Assembly: GCF_900269665.1 (NCBI RefSeq) | Contig: NZ_LT985361.1 | Coordinates: forward strand, 27,303-91,302 | Direction: 5' to 3' | Source of the DNA: Nocardia suismassiliense | GTDB taxonomy: Bacteria; Actinomycetota; Actinomycetes; Mycobacteriales; Mycobacteriaceae | Length of the DNA: 64,000 bases | In this document: piece after piece, positions 18,327 to 27,193 of the stretch | Layout: each line of letters opens with the position of its first letter | Numbering within the stretch: the stretch's first letter is position 1 | Program-made: the position numbers and the translations under genes | Notes under the pieces: generated by a model | The model's input: only the letters and a program-made list of their open reading frames with translations | The model's database searches: none | Told to the model about the DNA's origin: nothing

Positions 18327-19763
18327 TTATGCACTCGGTGCGGCGACCGCCACCCCTGGGCGTGCGACCTCGTCGGGTAGCACGGTGGAGCCCGGTGCGC
18401 CCACCCGATAACGGGCCCCGCGGTGCTCGTCCGGCAGCCGGTCGCCCGCTTCGAACAACGCGTTGCGCAGAGTTCCCGGGACGTACTCGGTGGTGTACGC
18501 GCCACGCTCGGTCAGCACCGGAACAACATGGTGGACAACATCTTCGAAAGATCCCGGCGTTATGGCGTAGGCCAGATTGAAGCCGTCGAGATCGGTGTCC
18601 TCGACCCACTCCTGGAGGCGGTCCGCGACCGTGGCGCCGGAACCGACGAACACCGGCCCCATGCCGCCGATACCCGCCCACCGTCCGATATCGCGCACCG
18701 TCCACTCGCGACCGTCGTCATCGAACTCCTGGAAGGCGGCGACGGCGGACTGGATGGCGTTGCTCTGCACCTGACCGATGGGATCGTCCAGGTCATAACC
18801 GGACAGGTCGATGCCCATCCAGCCGGACATGAAGACGAGGCCGCCCTCGATACTGGCGTAGGACAGGTATTCCTCGTGCTTGCGCTGTGCCGCCTCGTCG
18901 GTGGCGTCGGTGATGATGGTCGCCAGCGCGTAGATCCTGGCCGAGTACGGGTCGCGACCCGCCTCCCGCAGCGCCGCGCGGATGCGGGAAACCGTCTGTG
19001 CGAGTAGTCGTTTCGACGGTGCCGCGATGAAGATGGCCTCGGCGTTCTCCGCGGCGAACCGCACACCGCGCGTCGAGGCGCCCGCCTGGTAGATCACCGG
19101 CGTGCGCTGCGGTGACGGCTCCGAGAGGTGGATGCCCGGCACGGTGAAGTGTTTGCCCTGATGGCCGATGTGATGCACCTTGGCCGGATCGACGTAGATG
19201 CCCTGGGCGGCGTCGCGCACTACCGCGTCGTCCTCCCACGATCCTTCCCACAGCTTGTACAAGACCTCCAGGTATTCGTCGGCCTGGTTGTAGCGCTCGT
19301 CGTGGTCGAGCTGATCGTCGGCGCCGAAATTCCGTGCCGCCGAAGGCAAGTAGCCGGTGACCACATTCCAGCCGATGCGTCCGTTGGTCAGGTGGTCGAG
19401 GGTGGAGAGCCGGCGGGCGAAGGGGAAGGGATGCTCGAAGCCGGTGCCGGTGGTGATGCCGAACCCGAGGTGCTCGGTGACCGCGGCCATGGCCGAGACC
19501 AGCAGCAGTGGGTCGGCCACCGGGATCTGCGCGCCCTGCCGCAGCGCCGCGATGTCGTTGCCGCCGTAGACGTCATAGGTGCCGAGGACGTCGGCGATGA
19601 AGATGCCGTCGAACCGCCCCTGCTCCAGCAGCTTCGCCAGATCGGTCCAGTAGCTCAGTTCCTTGTATCGGTGCGACTGGTCGTCCGGATGTCGCCACAG
19701 GCCGGGTGATTGGTGGGCGACGCAGTTCATGTCGAAGGCGTTGAAACGAATTCGGCGGGTCAC
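18327..19763 (-). CDS. LLM-class flavin monooxygenase (NtaA/SnaA/DszA family)
   Basis: This 478-residue luciferase-like monooxygenase is of the DszA/NtaA group, larger than SsuD/SfnG. It begins RRIRFNAFDMNCVAHQSPG and contains the family motifs LGTYDVYGGND, GFGITTGTGFEHPFPFARRL, GRIGWNVVTGYL, HDERYNQADEYLEV and YQAGASTRGVRFAAENAEAIF. DszA opens dibenzothiophene sulfone; relatives act on chelators or other sulfones. The GTG start at 19763 overlaps the stop of the upstream DszC-like gene (GTGA), so the two are translationally coupled, as DszA and DszC functions would need. Confidence 0.88.
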   Translation of the reverse strand: MTRRIRFNAFDMNCVAHQSPGLWRHPDDQSHRYKELSYWTDLAKLLEQGRFDGIFIADVLGTYDVYGGNDIAALRQGAQIPVADPLLLVSAMAAVTEHLGFGITTGTGFEHPFPFARRLSTLDHLTNGRIGWNVVTGYLPSAARNFGADDQLDHDERYNQADEYLEVLYKLWEGSWEDDAVVRDAAQGIYVDPAKVHHIGHQGKHFTVPGIHLSEPSPQRTPVIYQAGASTRGVRFAAENAEAIFIAAPSKRLLAQTVSRIRAALREAGRDPYSARIYALATIITDATDEAAQRKHEEYLSYASIEGGLVFMSGWMGIDLSGYDLDDPIGQVQSNAIQSAVAAFQEFDDDGREWTVRDIGRWAGIGGMGPVFVGSGATVADRLQEWVEDTDLDGFNLAYAITPGSFEDVVHHVVPVLTERGAYTTEYVPGTLRNALFEAGDRLPDEHRGARYRVGAPGSTVLPDEVARPGVAVAAPSA

Positions 19764-20980
19764 TGCGCCGCTCCCGTCGCGGGCTTGTGTTCGCCGGCGC
19801 TCCAGGCGAACGGCAGGTCGGTGCCGTTCAGCAGGTAATCGCCTATCGCCCTGGCCTTTTGGATCGCCGGGTTGTGCACCGAGATGGTGCGGGCGTTGCG
19901 CCAGTGCCGGTCCAGCCGCTGCCGCTCCGAGACCACCGAGGCGCCGCCGACTTCGAACAGCAACGTGGTGGCGGGCAGTACCAGATCGATCACCGCGAGC
20001 TGGGCTTGCGCGGCGGCGAGTTCGGCTGCCACCAAGGATTTCTCGTCCTGCGCGCCACCGGCGAGCACCTCGTCGAGGACGTCGGCGACGGCGAGCACAC
20101 TGGCCTTGGCGGCGAAGGCGGCGGCCGACAAGCGCCCGATCACCTGCTGCACCAAGGGATCCTGGCGCGGAATGCCTGCCGCGGAGTGTGAGTAACTGCG
20201 GGTGCGGCCCGCCACCCACTCCCTGGCATCCAGCTCGGCGCGCTGGGCGATACCGGCGAGCACCGCGAGCTGGACCAGTTGTAGATAGGAGGTCGCGTAG
20301 GTCGGGCCGGGAGCGCCGTAACCGGGGCCGAGGATGCGGTCGTCGGCCACCACCACATCGGTGAACTCCGTGGTGCCGCTGGCGGTGAGCCGCTGCCCGA
20401 AGCCGTCCCAGTCGTCGTGCTGCCGCACGCCATCGGCGTTCGCGTCGACGAGCACACCCACCCGTTCACCGTCGCGATCCGCCGCGACCAGGATGTAGTC
20501 CGCGTACAGGGAGCCGGTGCTGTAGTACTTCACACCATTGAGCAACCAGCGGTCACCGTCCCTGGTCAGCCGGGTGCGATAGCGGTCGACCGCGCCGACC
20601 CCCGGTTCGGTGATGGCATTGCCGACCAGCGTGCTCGTCGCCGTGCGCAGCCACTGCTCGCGGCCGGGTCCCGGCTCGGCGAGCAGATGATCCTCGACGA
20701 ACGAGAAGTGCACGCGCAGCGCCTGCGGCAGGTTCGATTCGGCCGCGGCCAGCTCGATCAGCAGCCGGAACAGCTGCCGCACGCTGACGCCGTACCCGCC
20801 GAACTCGACCGGCACCCGCAACGCCCCGAACTTCGCCTCACGCAGCCAGCCGACCTCCTCGAACGGCAGCCGGCGATCGATCTCCCGCGCCACCGCGCCC
20901 TGCGCTATGCGCTCGAAGATCGGTCCGAAGACCGCATCCAGTTCGGAATCTGTGGCGGATTCAGCCTCGATGGATGTCAT
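19760..20980 (-). CDS. DszC-like flavin-dependent monooxygenase (acyl-CoA dehydrogenase fold)
   Basis: This 406-residue relative of the SfnB-like protein at 13731-15077 shows the same landmarks: VPVEFGGYGVSVRQ, DGDRWLLNGVKYYSTGSLYADYILV, DDWDGFGQRLTASGTTEFTDVVV, and C-terminal LDRHWRNARTISVHNP. DszC oxidises thiophenic sulfur to sulfone with FMNH2. It is coupled to the DszA-like gene downstream. The start ATG at 20980 was chosen because upstream frame sequence is not family-like. It could equally act on alkyl sulfides or sulfones. Confidence 0.86.
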   Translation of the reverse strand: MTSIEAESATDSELDAVFGPIFERIAQGAVAREIDRRLPFEEVGWLREAKFGALRVPVEFGGYGVSVRQLFRLLIELAAAESNLPQALRVHFSFVEDHLLAEPGPGREQWLRTATSTLVGNAITEPGVGAVDRYRTRLTRDGDRWLLNGVKYYSTGSLYADYILVAADRDGERVGVLVDANADGVRQHDDWDGFGQRLTASGTTEFTDVVVADDRILGPGYGAPGPTYATSYLQLVQLAVLAGIAQRAELDAREWVAGRTRSYSHSAAGIPRQDPLVQQVIGRLSAAAFAAKASVLAVADVLDEVLAGGAQDEKSLVAAELAAAQAQLAVIDLVLPATTLLFEVGGASVVSERQRLDRHWRNARTISVHNPAIQKARAIGDYLLNGTDLPFAWSAGEHKPATGAAQ

Positions 20981-21085
20981 CACCCCACGATGGCGCAGCA
21001 AAGGGGACGGCTCACGGGTTGCGCGCACCACGATCCGAAATGGCGAGCGGCGGTAGTTGTCGGTGCGGCTCGCTACAGTCGCGAC

Positions 21086-21388
21086 GTGGCTGGATCGCAA
21101 TACTCGTTCATGGCAGAGGTGTGGGAACACGCAGGCCAGGGGTCCTGGCATTTCGTTTCGCTGCCCGCGGAGGTCGCCGACGAGATCGAGGAGCGGTACG
21201 CCCATCGCGCAGGCGGGTTCGGCTCGGTCCGCGTGCACGTCACCATCGGCGCCAGCCGCTGGTCGACCTCGCTGTTCCCGGACAAGTCACGCGCCACCTA
21301 CATACTGCCGGTGAAGAAGACGGTCCGTAGCGCCGAGGATCTCGGCGCCGGCTCGCGGGCCCGGATCGAATTGGTCGTCGCGATCTGA
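21086..21388 (+). CDS. DUF1905 protein
   Basis: This 100-residue protein matches the DUF1905 pattern: YSFMAEVWEHAGQGSWHFVSLP near the start, GFGSVRVHVTIGASRWSTSLFPD in the middle and YILPVKKTVRSAEDL later. DUF1905 domains form a small barrel of unknown function. The GTG at 21086 gives the family N-terminus. It is divergent from the DszC-like gene. Confidence 0.85.
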   Translation: MAGSQYSFMAEVWEHAGQGSWHFVSLPAEVADEIEERYAHRAGGFGSVRVHVTIGASRWSTSLFPDKSRATYILPVKKTVRSAEDLGAGSRARIELVVAI

Positions 21389-21394
21389 GGGGGT

Positions 21395-21730
21395 TCAGCG
21401 CGGAACGGACATGCACTCGGAGGCGATCCGGGTCCGCGCGGTGCGGGCCTTCTCGGCGTCCTCCTTGTTCATGCCCAGGGTTTCCTGATCGGCGGCCTTC
21501 GTGTCGTACTCGTCGCTGATCAGTACGCGCAGGCCGTCCTGCGAGATGCCCTGTTCGATAAAGAGTTTCGCGGCACAGTCGGCGAGCTGCTGACTCTTGA
21601 GGCCCTTGGCCTGCAGAGACTTGGCGAGGTCCGCCTGCGTCACCGCCGGCGCTGCCGCCGCCTTGTCGTTGCCGCATGCCGCGAGCACCGGCAGCGCGAT
21701 GAGCGCCGCGGCGATCAGGGAGATCCGCAC
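21395..21730 (-). CDS. Small secreted lipoprotein, unknown function
   Basis: This protein of about 111 residues has a lipoprotein signal: a hydrophobic stretch ISLIAAALIALPV followed by lipobox LAAC. The mature part (about 92 residues) is helical and charged, with two further cysteines (ADCAAKLF and ASECMSVPR), possibly a disulfide. A GTG at 21730 after GGGA is preferred; an ATG at 21793 would add a 21-residue extension before the signal. The family is not recognised. It is convergent with the DUF1905 gene, 6 nt away. Confidence 0.7.
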   Translation of the reverse strand: MRISLIAAALIALPVLAACGNDKAAAAPAVTQADLAKSLQAKGLKSQQLADCAAKLFIEQGISQDGLRVLISDEYDTKAADQETLGMNKEDAEKARTARTRIASECMSVPR

Positions 21731-21855
21731 CTGAATCCCAATCTGTCGAAATAGCCACCGTCGTGCAATGGACGCCGTGGGGACGTCGGCCACGATGGTA
21801 CCGATCGGGTCAGAACCCTACGTGCACAACGCGTTGCGGGACCATGTCCAAGCCC

Positions 21856-22152
21856 TCAGAGATCCATCGCCGCCCGCAGCGCGGTGTCCAGGCGTTCCAG
21901 CGTCTCGGATTCCATCTCGTCGACACGTTCGGCGAGCCAGCCACGGAAGATGCGGCCGATGTTCCCGGCGTGCACCCAGCCGTACTGCTGCACCGGCACC
22001 GCGAGGATGTCCCCGGGATCGTCCTGGACCACCTCGGCGGCGATCAGCCACGGCCTCGGCGACTCGTTGATGCCGTCACTGCTGATGAGCACGACTGTGC
22101 GCCGACGCGGCGAACCATGCGGGTTGTAGATCCACAGTTCACCCCGCCGCAC
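21856..22152 (-). CDS. MazF/PemK-like toxin of a type II toxin-antitoxin pair
   Basis: This 98-residue protein begins MRRGELWIYN, the GE(L/V)W opening typical of MazF/PemK endoribonucleases, and continues with RRRTVVLISSDGINES, resembling the family's conserved second strand and active-site loop. The family cuts mRNA to slow growth. It overlaps its upstream partner by 14 nt. Length and order (antitoxin first) fit a MazEF-type operon; a CcdB-like gyrase poison is the structural alternative. Confidence 0.75.
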   Translation of the reverse strand: MRRGELWIYNPHGSPRRRTVVLISSDGINESPRPWLIAAEVVQDDPGDILAVPVQQYGWVHAGNIGRIFRGWLAERVDEMESETLERLDTALRAAMDL

Positions 22153-22363
22153 GCATCGCCTCCTCGGCGGCGGCCATTTCAGCCGCGTCCGCGGCGGCCT
22201 GAGCCGTCACATCCGGTACCGGACCGCACCCGGTGCGCACGGCCTCACGCCGCGCGGCCTTGGAAATCCACGCCGAGGGTGACATGCCCGCGCGGGCCGC
22301 GGCCTGCTCGGCGAAGGACCAGGCGGCCTCATCCAGCGAAAGGGTGACCTTACGCGTTGCCAT
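22139..22363 (-). CDS. Antitoxin with ribbon-helix-helix-like N-terminus
   Basis: This 74-residue protein starts MATRKVTLSLDEAAW, a strand-then-helix opening typical of ribbon-helix-helix DNA-binding antitoxins, followed by AGMSPSAWISKAARREA. The C-terminal third is Ala/Glu-rich and would wrap the toxin. The ATG at 22363 is chosen; an upstream in-frame ATG adds ten residues of poor fit. It is expected to autorepress the operon from the AT-richer stretch (ATAATTGG) just upstream. Confidence 0.75.
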   Translation of the reverse strand: MATRKVTLSLDEAAWSFAEQAAARAGMSPSAWISKAARREAVRTGCGPVPDVTAQAAADAAEMAAAEEAMRAAG

Positions 22364-22492
22364 ACCAATTATCGTACCGGCTTTTCGTGCCACTGCCAGC
22401 GGAGATTGTCCGGTTCCAGGCAGTGGACCGGCAACTGATGGCTAGTGACTGCTGTTACTGTGGGCGCCTGAATACCCGGAGAGGCGGACAAC

Positions 22493-23278
22493 ATGACGAT
22501 GTTGAACCATCATCGGACCGGCTCCGGCGAGCCACTGGTTCTGGTGCACGGCATCGGCAGCCGGTGGCAGGTGTGGGAGCCGATCATCGATACCCTCGCC
22601 GAGTCGTTCGACGTGATCGCCGTCGATCTGCCCGGGTTCGCCGGTTCGGCACCGCTCGCCACCACCACTGTGGACACACTCACCGACGCACTCGCCGAAT
22701 TCCTTGCCGCACAGGGCATCGAGGGACCACACCTGGCGGGCAATTCGATGGGCGGGTTGATCACGCTGAATCTCGGCGCCCGCGGGCTCGCTCGCTCCGT
22801 GACCGCTTTTTCACCGATCGCGTTCTGGGACAAGGCCGGTCGCGTCTGGTGCCAGCAGTCGCTGGGCAAGTCGCGCATGCTCGCGGGCAGGCTGAAGCCC
22901 GTGCTACCGACGATCCTCGGCACCGCCGCGGGACGCACCGCCTTCCTGAGTTTGGTCTTCGGCAAGCCATGGGCCGTCGACGCGCAAGTGGCCGTTGATA
23001 CCGCGAACGGGGCTGCCGATGCACCGGGTTTCGAACCGGCGCTCGCTTCGTTCACCGACGCGAAGCTGCTCGAAACCGGCGGCCTCGCAGACATTCCCGT
23101 TACCGTCGCCTGGGGCAATCGCGACATCCTGCTGACCTACCGCACCCAGAGCCGCCGCGCCCGCGCGCTGCTGCCGCACGCCGAGCACGTCACGTTGCAC
23201 GGCAGCGGGCATACACCGTTCTACGACGATCCCACCGCGTGCGCGCGAGCGGTGCTCGACACCATCGCCAGGAAGTAA
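22493..23278 (+). CDS. Alpha/beta-fold hydrolase
   Basis: This 261-residue single-domain hydrolase has an oxyanion motif LVHGIGSRWQVW, nucleophile elbow GNSMGG (Ser about residue 86), acid in WGNRDILL and histidine in GSGHTPFYDDP. It resembles esterase/haloperoxidase-type proteins without cofactors; the substrate is unknown. The start ATG follows GGAGAGG. It is convergent with the TetR-family gene, with an 8-nt gap. Confidence 0.88.
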   Translation: MTMLNHHRTGSGEPLVLVHGIGSRWQVWEPIIDTLAESFDVIAVDLPGFAGSAPLATTTVDTLTDALAEFLAAQGIEGPHLAGNSMGGLITLNLGARGLARSVTAFSPIAFWDKAGRVWCQQSLGKSRMLAGRLKPVLPTILGTAAGRTAFLSLVFGKPWAVDAQVAVDTANGAADAPGFEPALASFTDAKLLETGGLADIPVTVAWGNRDILLTYRTQSRRARALLPHAEHVTLHGSGHTPFYDDPTACARAVLDTIARK

Positions 23279-23285
23279 CCGCTAC

Positions 23286-23951
23286 TCAGCGCTCCCGGCG
23301 CGGTTCGGTCAGCGTGTCCGGATGCGCCTTGCCGAGCAGGATGCGTACCGCATTGCGCCAGCGCTGCTGGATGATTCGGTTCCGATCCACCTCGCCGGTC
23401 AGCAGCACCCGCAGTGCGAGGCCGGTCATGATCTCGATGGTGAACTCGGTGATCGTCGGCACCCGAGGGTCGTCCGGGAACTCCGCGCGAAAGACATCAC
23501 GAATGCTGGTGTGCATCAACTCGAACAGCCGATGCTCCAGCGGCAGAAAGGCGGCGAGCAGTTCGGGGTCCGTGCGCGCGCCCACCCACATTTCCAGCGC
23601 GGCCCAGAACGACGGCCCGCTGAGCATCCGCATGGTCAGCTCGACGGCCGTCTCCAACCGATCGGCCGTCGCCGGAATATCCTCGAATTCCTTTGTCAGC
23701 TGATCGAATCGGCGGGCAGCGAGATGCTCGACGGCACCGGCAAGCAGATCGGCCTTGGTCGGAAAATGATGCTGCAGCGTGCCGCGCGGCACACCGGCCC
23801 GCTTCTGCACCTCCAGCGTGGTGGTGCCCGCGTAACCCACCTCGATCAAGCTCTCCACCGCCGCGTCCAGGAGCCGCGTGCGCATGCGCGCGCGGCGCTG
23901 CGCCTGCGTCTCCCGGACGCGTTCGCCCGAGGTGGTCAGCGTCCCTGCCAT
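23286..23951 (-). CDS. TetR-family transcriptional regulator
   Basis: This 221-residue repressor has an N-terminal helix-turn-helix (LLDAAVESLIEVGYAGTTTLEVQKRAGVP, then GTLQHHFPTKADLL) and a helical ligand-binding C-terminal domain. It is the third gene of a tightly overlapping leftward operon with a thiolase-like and a crotonase gene (overlap of 16 nt with the crotonase). It probably senses an acyl-CoA or fatty acid and represses its own operon. A perfect inverted repeat at 26330-26349 in the divergent promoter region is the best operator candidate. Confidence 0.88.
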   Translation of the reverse strand: MAGTLTTSGERVRETQAQRRARMRTRLLDAAVESLIEVGYAGTTTLEVQKRAGVPRGTLQHHFPTKADLLAGAVEHLAARRFDQLTKEFEDIPATADRLETAVELTMRMLSGPSFWAALEMWVGARTDPELLAAFLPLEHRLFELMHTSIRDVFRAEFPDDPRVPTITEFTIEIMTGLALRVLLTGEVDRNRIIQQRWRNAVRILLGKAHPDTLTEPRRER

Positions 23952-24742
23952 TGCGGTTCGCGCTTCTGCGCGAAGGCGAGCGCGCCCTCGGCGGCGTCTT
24001 TGGAAAACAGTGCGGGCAAGGCGATCTCGCCCTGCTTGGCGAACGCGTCGGCCACCGGCCAGTCCGGCGACTCGTCGATGATCCGCTTGCTCGCGGCGAC
24101 GGCGAGCGGTGCGGCGGTGGCGATTTCGGCGGCCAGCTCCAGCGCGACGGCCAATGCGGTGCCGGGCTCGGCGATCCGATTGACCAGACCCAGCTGGTAG
24201 AGCCGTTCGGCGCCGATCCGCCCGCCGGTGAGCGCGAGCTCGGCGGCCATGCTGCGCGGCAGCCGCTGGGTCAGGCGCAGCACGCCACCACCCGCGGCGA
24301 CCAAGCCGCGCTTGACTTCCGGGATGCCGAACTGCGCGTTACTGGCGGCGACGATGAGGTCACCGGAGAGCGCCAACTCGAAACCGCCGGCCAGCGCGAA
24401 GCCCTCGACGGCCGAGATCATCGGCTTCACCGGAGGTTTCGCGGCAATGCCCAGCGGGCCACGCCGCTGCGTCATCGGCATCTCGCCCTTCGACGCGGCG
24501 ACGAGATCCATCCCCGCGCTGAAGGTGCCACCCGCGCCGGTGAGCACCAGCACCCGGGCCGCATCGTCGGCCTCGAACTCGTCGACGGCGTGCTCGATGG
24601 CCTGCGCGGTCGCCAAGTTGATCGCGTTGCGGGCCTCGGGGCGGTTGATGGTCAGCACGGTGATGGCGTCGCGCCGTTCGACCAGGATCAGGCCGGATCC
24701 TTCCGCGTCCCGCGTCGAGTCGCCCTGCGCTGCTGCGGTCAT
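23936..24742 (-). CDS. Crotonase-family enoyl-CoA hydratase/isomerase
   Basis: This 268-residue crotonase has an oxyanion-hole motif GTFSAGMDLVAASKG and the second conserved block EGFALAGGFELALSGDLIVAASNAQFGIPEVKRGL. In the second block the Glu of the catalytic pair lies in GIPEV. It belongs to beta-oxidation or a related acyl-CoA pathway. It overlaps the thiolase-like gene by 4 nt (ATGA) and the TetR gene by 16 nt, so all three are made together. A distinct crotonase is transcribed divergently from the other side of the promoter. Confidence 0.9.
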   Translation of the reverse strand: MTAAAQGDSTRDAEGSGLILVERRDAITVLTINRPEARNAINLATAQAIEHAVDEFEADDAARVLVLTGAGGTFSAGMDLVAASKGEMPMTQRRGPLGIAAKPPVKPMISAVEGFALAGGFELALSGDLIVAASNAQFGIPEVKRGLVAAGGGVLRLTQRLPRSMAAELALTGGRIGAERLYQLGLVNRIAEPGTALAVALELAAEIATAAPLAVAASKRIIDESPDWPVADAFAKQGEIALPALFSKDAAEGALAFAQKREPQWQGR

Positions 24743-26268
24743 TTGACGGTCCTCTCGATGAGCGTCAGCTTGTCTGCTGCGGTGATGTCGGCGGCAACGC
24801 CGAGCGGGTCGCCTTCGTCGAACGCGGCGACGGTCTCGGCGTCGGATGCCCGGATCAGTATGCGGGCGCCGGTCGGCGTCAACGCGCTGACCACGACCGC
24901 CTCGGCCTCGTCGGCGTGGTCCGGCGCGGGGCCTTTGCGGTAGGCGACGGTGTACGACTCGACCGTGGCGGGCCCGGTGTAGCCGGGCGCCGCTTCGCGC
25001 CGGGCGGCAGGCACCTGCGCCTCGATCGAACGGAACAGGCGCGCAGGCGGTTCGGCCGAGTAGACGCCGACACCGTGCTTGGTGATGTACCAGCCGAGCG
25101 CGGTCGCCAAACCGTACGCACTCGGGTCCTCACGCAACAGGCCGACCAGAGTCGCGATCGAATGGGTGGCGTAGTTGTTGCCGGGCCCGCCCCCGAAGGG
25201 GAGCCCGCCGGTGACCGAGAGCGGCCGCGCCGGATCGTCGATCGGCAGGCCGAGCGCCTCGGCGGCGACCTGGACCGCGACCGGGAAACACGAGTACAGG
25301 TCGATATGCGCGACGTCATCGATGCCGATGCCCGCGGCGCCCAGGGCGGCCTGTCCGGCGGCCGCGATGGCGGGTGAAGCGGCCAGGTCCGCGCGTTCGG
25401 AGACGAACCATTCGTCGGTGGCGGTGGCGCCGCCGTGCGGGAACACCCACCGGTCCCGCGGCACCCCGGCCGCGGTCGCGGCGGCCGCGCTGCACACGAT
25501 CAGCCCGGCGCCCTGATTCACCGAAAGGTTCGCGATGAGCAGCTTCGGATACGGCGTAGACACCATACGATTCGCGGGCGTCGGCGTCACCAGATCGGCG
25601 GCCGCCTGCGGTGTGGGCTGCCAGGCATAAGGATTGCCCGCCGCCACCTCGGACAGCCGCGACCACAGCCCGCCGATCCGCGCGCGATGCTCGTCCTCGC
25701 TCAGCCCGAGCCGGCCGCGCAGCGCGGTTTCCATCAGCGCGTAGAAGTACACCGGTCCCCACAGCCCTGCCGCGGTTTCCATATCGGAGTTGGGCGCGCG
25801 ATCAGAGCCGATGAGTTCGGTCGGCTGCACGTCGTCGGCCTGTTCCGGCCAATCCAGCGTGGCGCCCGTGCGGGTGGCGGTATTCCAGGCGGCCACCGCC
25901 TCGGCGCCGGTGATCAGCGCGATGTCGCACTGCCCGTCGGCGATCGCCTGGGCGACGGTATTGAGCAGCCGCTGCGGCGCGTCGCCGCCGAAACGCACCG
26001 ACTGCACCGTCCGCTTCGGCGAGGCCCCGAGTTCCGTGGCGACCAGTGCGCCCAGATCCGCGTACGGCCTGCTGACCGGGGCCGCCGCCGCGATCAGATC
26101 GGCGGACCGGAGCAGCCGATCGCCGGCGCCGCTGTCGGCGCCCGCGCGGCGCAGCGATTCGGCGGCGAGCTCGACCGGGCCCGGCAGGCCCGGCTCGCCA
26201 CTCCGGTGCACGACCTGTCCGGCACCGACGAGCACCGGCGTCCGGGGATCCATTCCCGCTGGCAGCAT
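24739..26268 (-). CDS. Thiolase-like acetyl-CoA acetyltransferase
   Basis: This 509-residue protein is of the long thiolase-superfamily type common in mycolate actinobacteria (Rv1867-like). Landmarks are DPRTPVLVGAGQVVHR at the start, ALITGAEAVAAWNTATR, LSVNQGAGLIVCSAAAA, HIDLYSCFPVAVQVAAEALGL and GGLPFGGGPGNNYATHSIA. The usual thiolase catalytic Cys-His pair is not obvious in the family's standard context, so the activity is uncertain. The start at 26268 follows GGAGGAACA. It is the first gene of the thiolase-crotonase-TetR operon. Confidence 0.85.
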   Translation of the reverse strand: MLPAGMDPRTPVLVGAGQVVHRSGEPGLPGPVELAAESLRRAGADSGAGDRLLRSADLIAAAAPVSRPYADLGALVATELGASPKRTVQSVRFGGDAPQRLLNTVAQAIADGQCDIALITGAEAVAAWNTATRTGATLDWPEQADDVQPTELIGSDRAPNSDMETAAGLWGPVYFYALMETALRGRLGLSEDEHRARIGGLWSRLSEVAAGNPYAWQPTPQAAADLVTPTPANRMVSTPYPKLLIANLSVNQGAGLIVCSAAAATAAGVPRDRWVFPHGGATATDEWFVSERADLAASPAIAAAGQAALGAAGIGIDDVAHIDLYSCFPVAVQVAAEALGLPIDDPARPLSVTGGLPFGGGPGNNYATHSIATLVGLLREDPSAYGLATALGWYITKHGVGVYSAEPPARLFRSIEAQVPAARREAAPGYTGPATVESYTVAYRKGPAPDHADEAEAVVVSALTPTGARILIRASDAETVAAFDEGDPLGVAADITAADKLTLIERTVK

Positions 26269-26329
26269 TGTTCCTCCGATGATCTTGCGGGGCGTCGAGC
26301 GTGCCACGAACGGACCCGGTCGGCGCGGA

Positions 26330-26349
26330 TACCGTCAGCATTGACGGTA
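26330..26349. promoter_or_regulatory. Perfect inverted repeat, candidate TetR operator
   Basis: Arms TACCGTCA and TGACGGTA are separated by 4 nt, in the 163-nt gap between the divergent thiolase operon and the crotonase gene. The right arm overlaps TTGACG at 26341, which with TAGAAC 16 nt on could be a promoter for the crotonase. The position suits repression of both directions by the TetR protein of the operon. Confidence 0.55.
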
Positions 26350-26410
26350 ACTTGCGTTCGATTAGAACAGAGACCGAACGGCCGGGCAATGGCCCCCTAC
26401 CGTTGAACTG

Positions 26411-26422
26411 ACTCGCGGGTAA
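26411..26422. promoter_or_regulatory. 12-bp motif shared with the fadE5 promoter
   Basis: ACTCGCGGGTAA lies 9 nt before the crotonase start codon. Its exact reverse complement occurs at 31215-31226 upstream of the FadE5-like gene. Its core TACyCGCGrGTA is a near-palindrome, so a shared regulator of lipid genes is possible. Confidence 0.4.
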
Positions 26423-26431
26423 GATCCGGGA

Positions 26432-27193
26432 ATGGGCACCAACATCGCGCTGCGCTTCGACGGCGACCGCGCCTACGTCACCCTCGACCGGCCGGACAAG
26501 CACAACGGCCTCACCATCGACATGCTCCGGGACCTGATCGACACCGCGCACACCATCGCGGACCGCACCGACGTGCGCGCGGTCATCCTGTCCGGCAACG
26601 GCCCGAGCTTCAGCAGCGGCCTGGACATCGCCAAGGCCACCGGTGACCCGCTGTCCATCGTGCGCAGCTTCGTCCCACTGCCGTGGCGTGGCACCAACAC
26701 CTTCCAAGAGGCCTGCTGGGCGTGGCGGCGGTTGCGGGTGCCGGTGATCGCCGCGGTGCACGGCCGCTGCTACGGCGGTGGACTGCAACTCGCACTGGCC
26801 GCCGACTTCCGCTTCGCCACCCCCGACGCGGAGTTCTCCGTGATGGAGGTCAAGCACGGTCTGGTGCCCGACATGACCGGCGCGGCCACCCTGTCCCGGC
26901 TGATCGGCGTCGACAAGGCGCTGTTGCTCGCCATGACCGCGGACACGGTCGACGCCGCCTACGCCGAGCGCATCGGCCTGGTCACCGAGGTCACCGCGGA
27001 CCCGGTCGCCGCCGCGGAGAAACTCGCCGAGCGCATCGCGACCCGCTCGCCGCATGCCGTCGCCGGCGCCAAGCGGCTGTTCGACAAGGCCTGGGAGGCT
27101 TCGACACGCCGCACGTTCGCGCTGGAACGCGCGACGCAGCTGCCATTGATCATTCGGCTGGCCACGGCGGGGAGCAAATCCAAGAAAAAGTAA
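26432..27193 (+). CDS. Crotonase-family enoyl-CoA hydratase
   Basis: This 253-residue crotonase has an oxyanion motif GPSFSSGLDIAKATG and second block HGRCYGGGLQLALAADFRFATPDAEFSVMEVKHGLVPD. Asp replaces Glu at some catalytic positions, as in many actinobacterial paralogues (the EchA family). The start ATG at 26432 has a weak upstream site overlapping the 12-bp motif noted at 26411. It is divergent from the thiolase operon. The exact acyl-CoA substrate is unknown. Confidence 0.88.
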   Translation: MGTNIALRFDGDRAYVTLDRPDKHNGLTIDMLRDLIDTAHTIADRTDVRAVILSGNGPSFSSGLDIAKATGDPLSIVRSFVPLPWRGTNTFQEACWAWRRLRVPVIAAVHGRCYGGGLQLALAADFRFATPDAEFSVMEVKHGLVPDMTGAATLSRLIGVDKALLLAMTADTVDAAYAERIGLVTEVTADPVAAAEKLAERIATRSPHAVAGAKRLFDKAWEASTRRTFALERATQLPLIIRLATAGSKSKKK

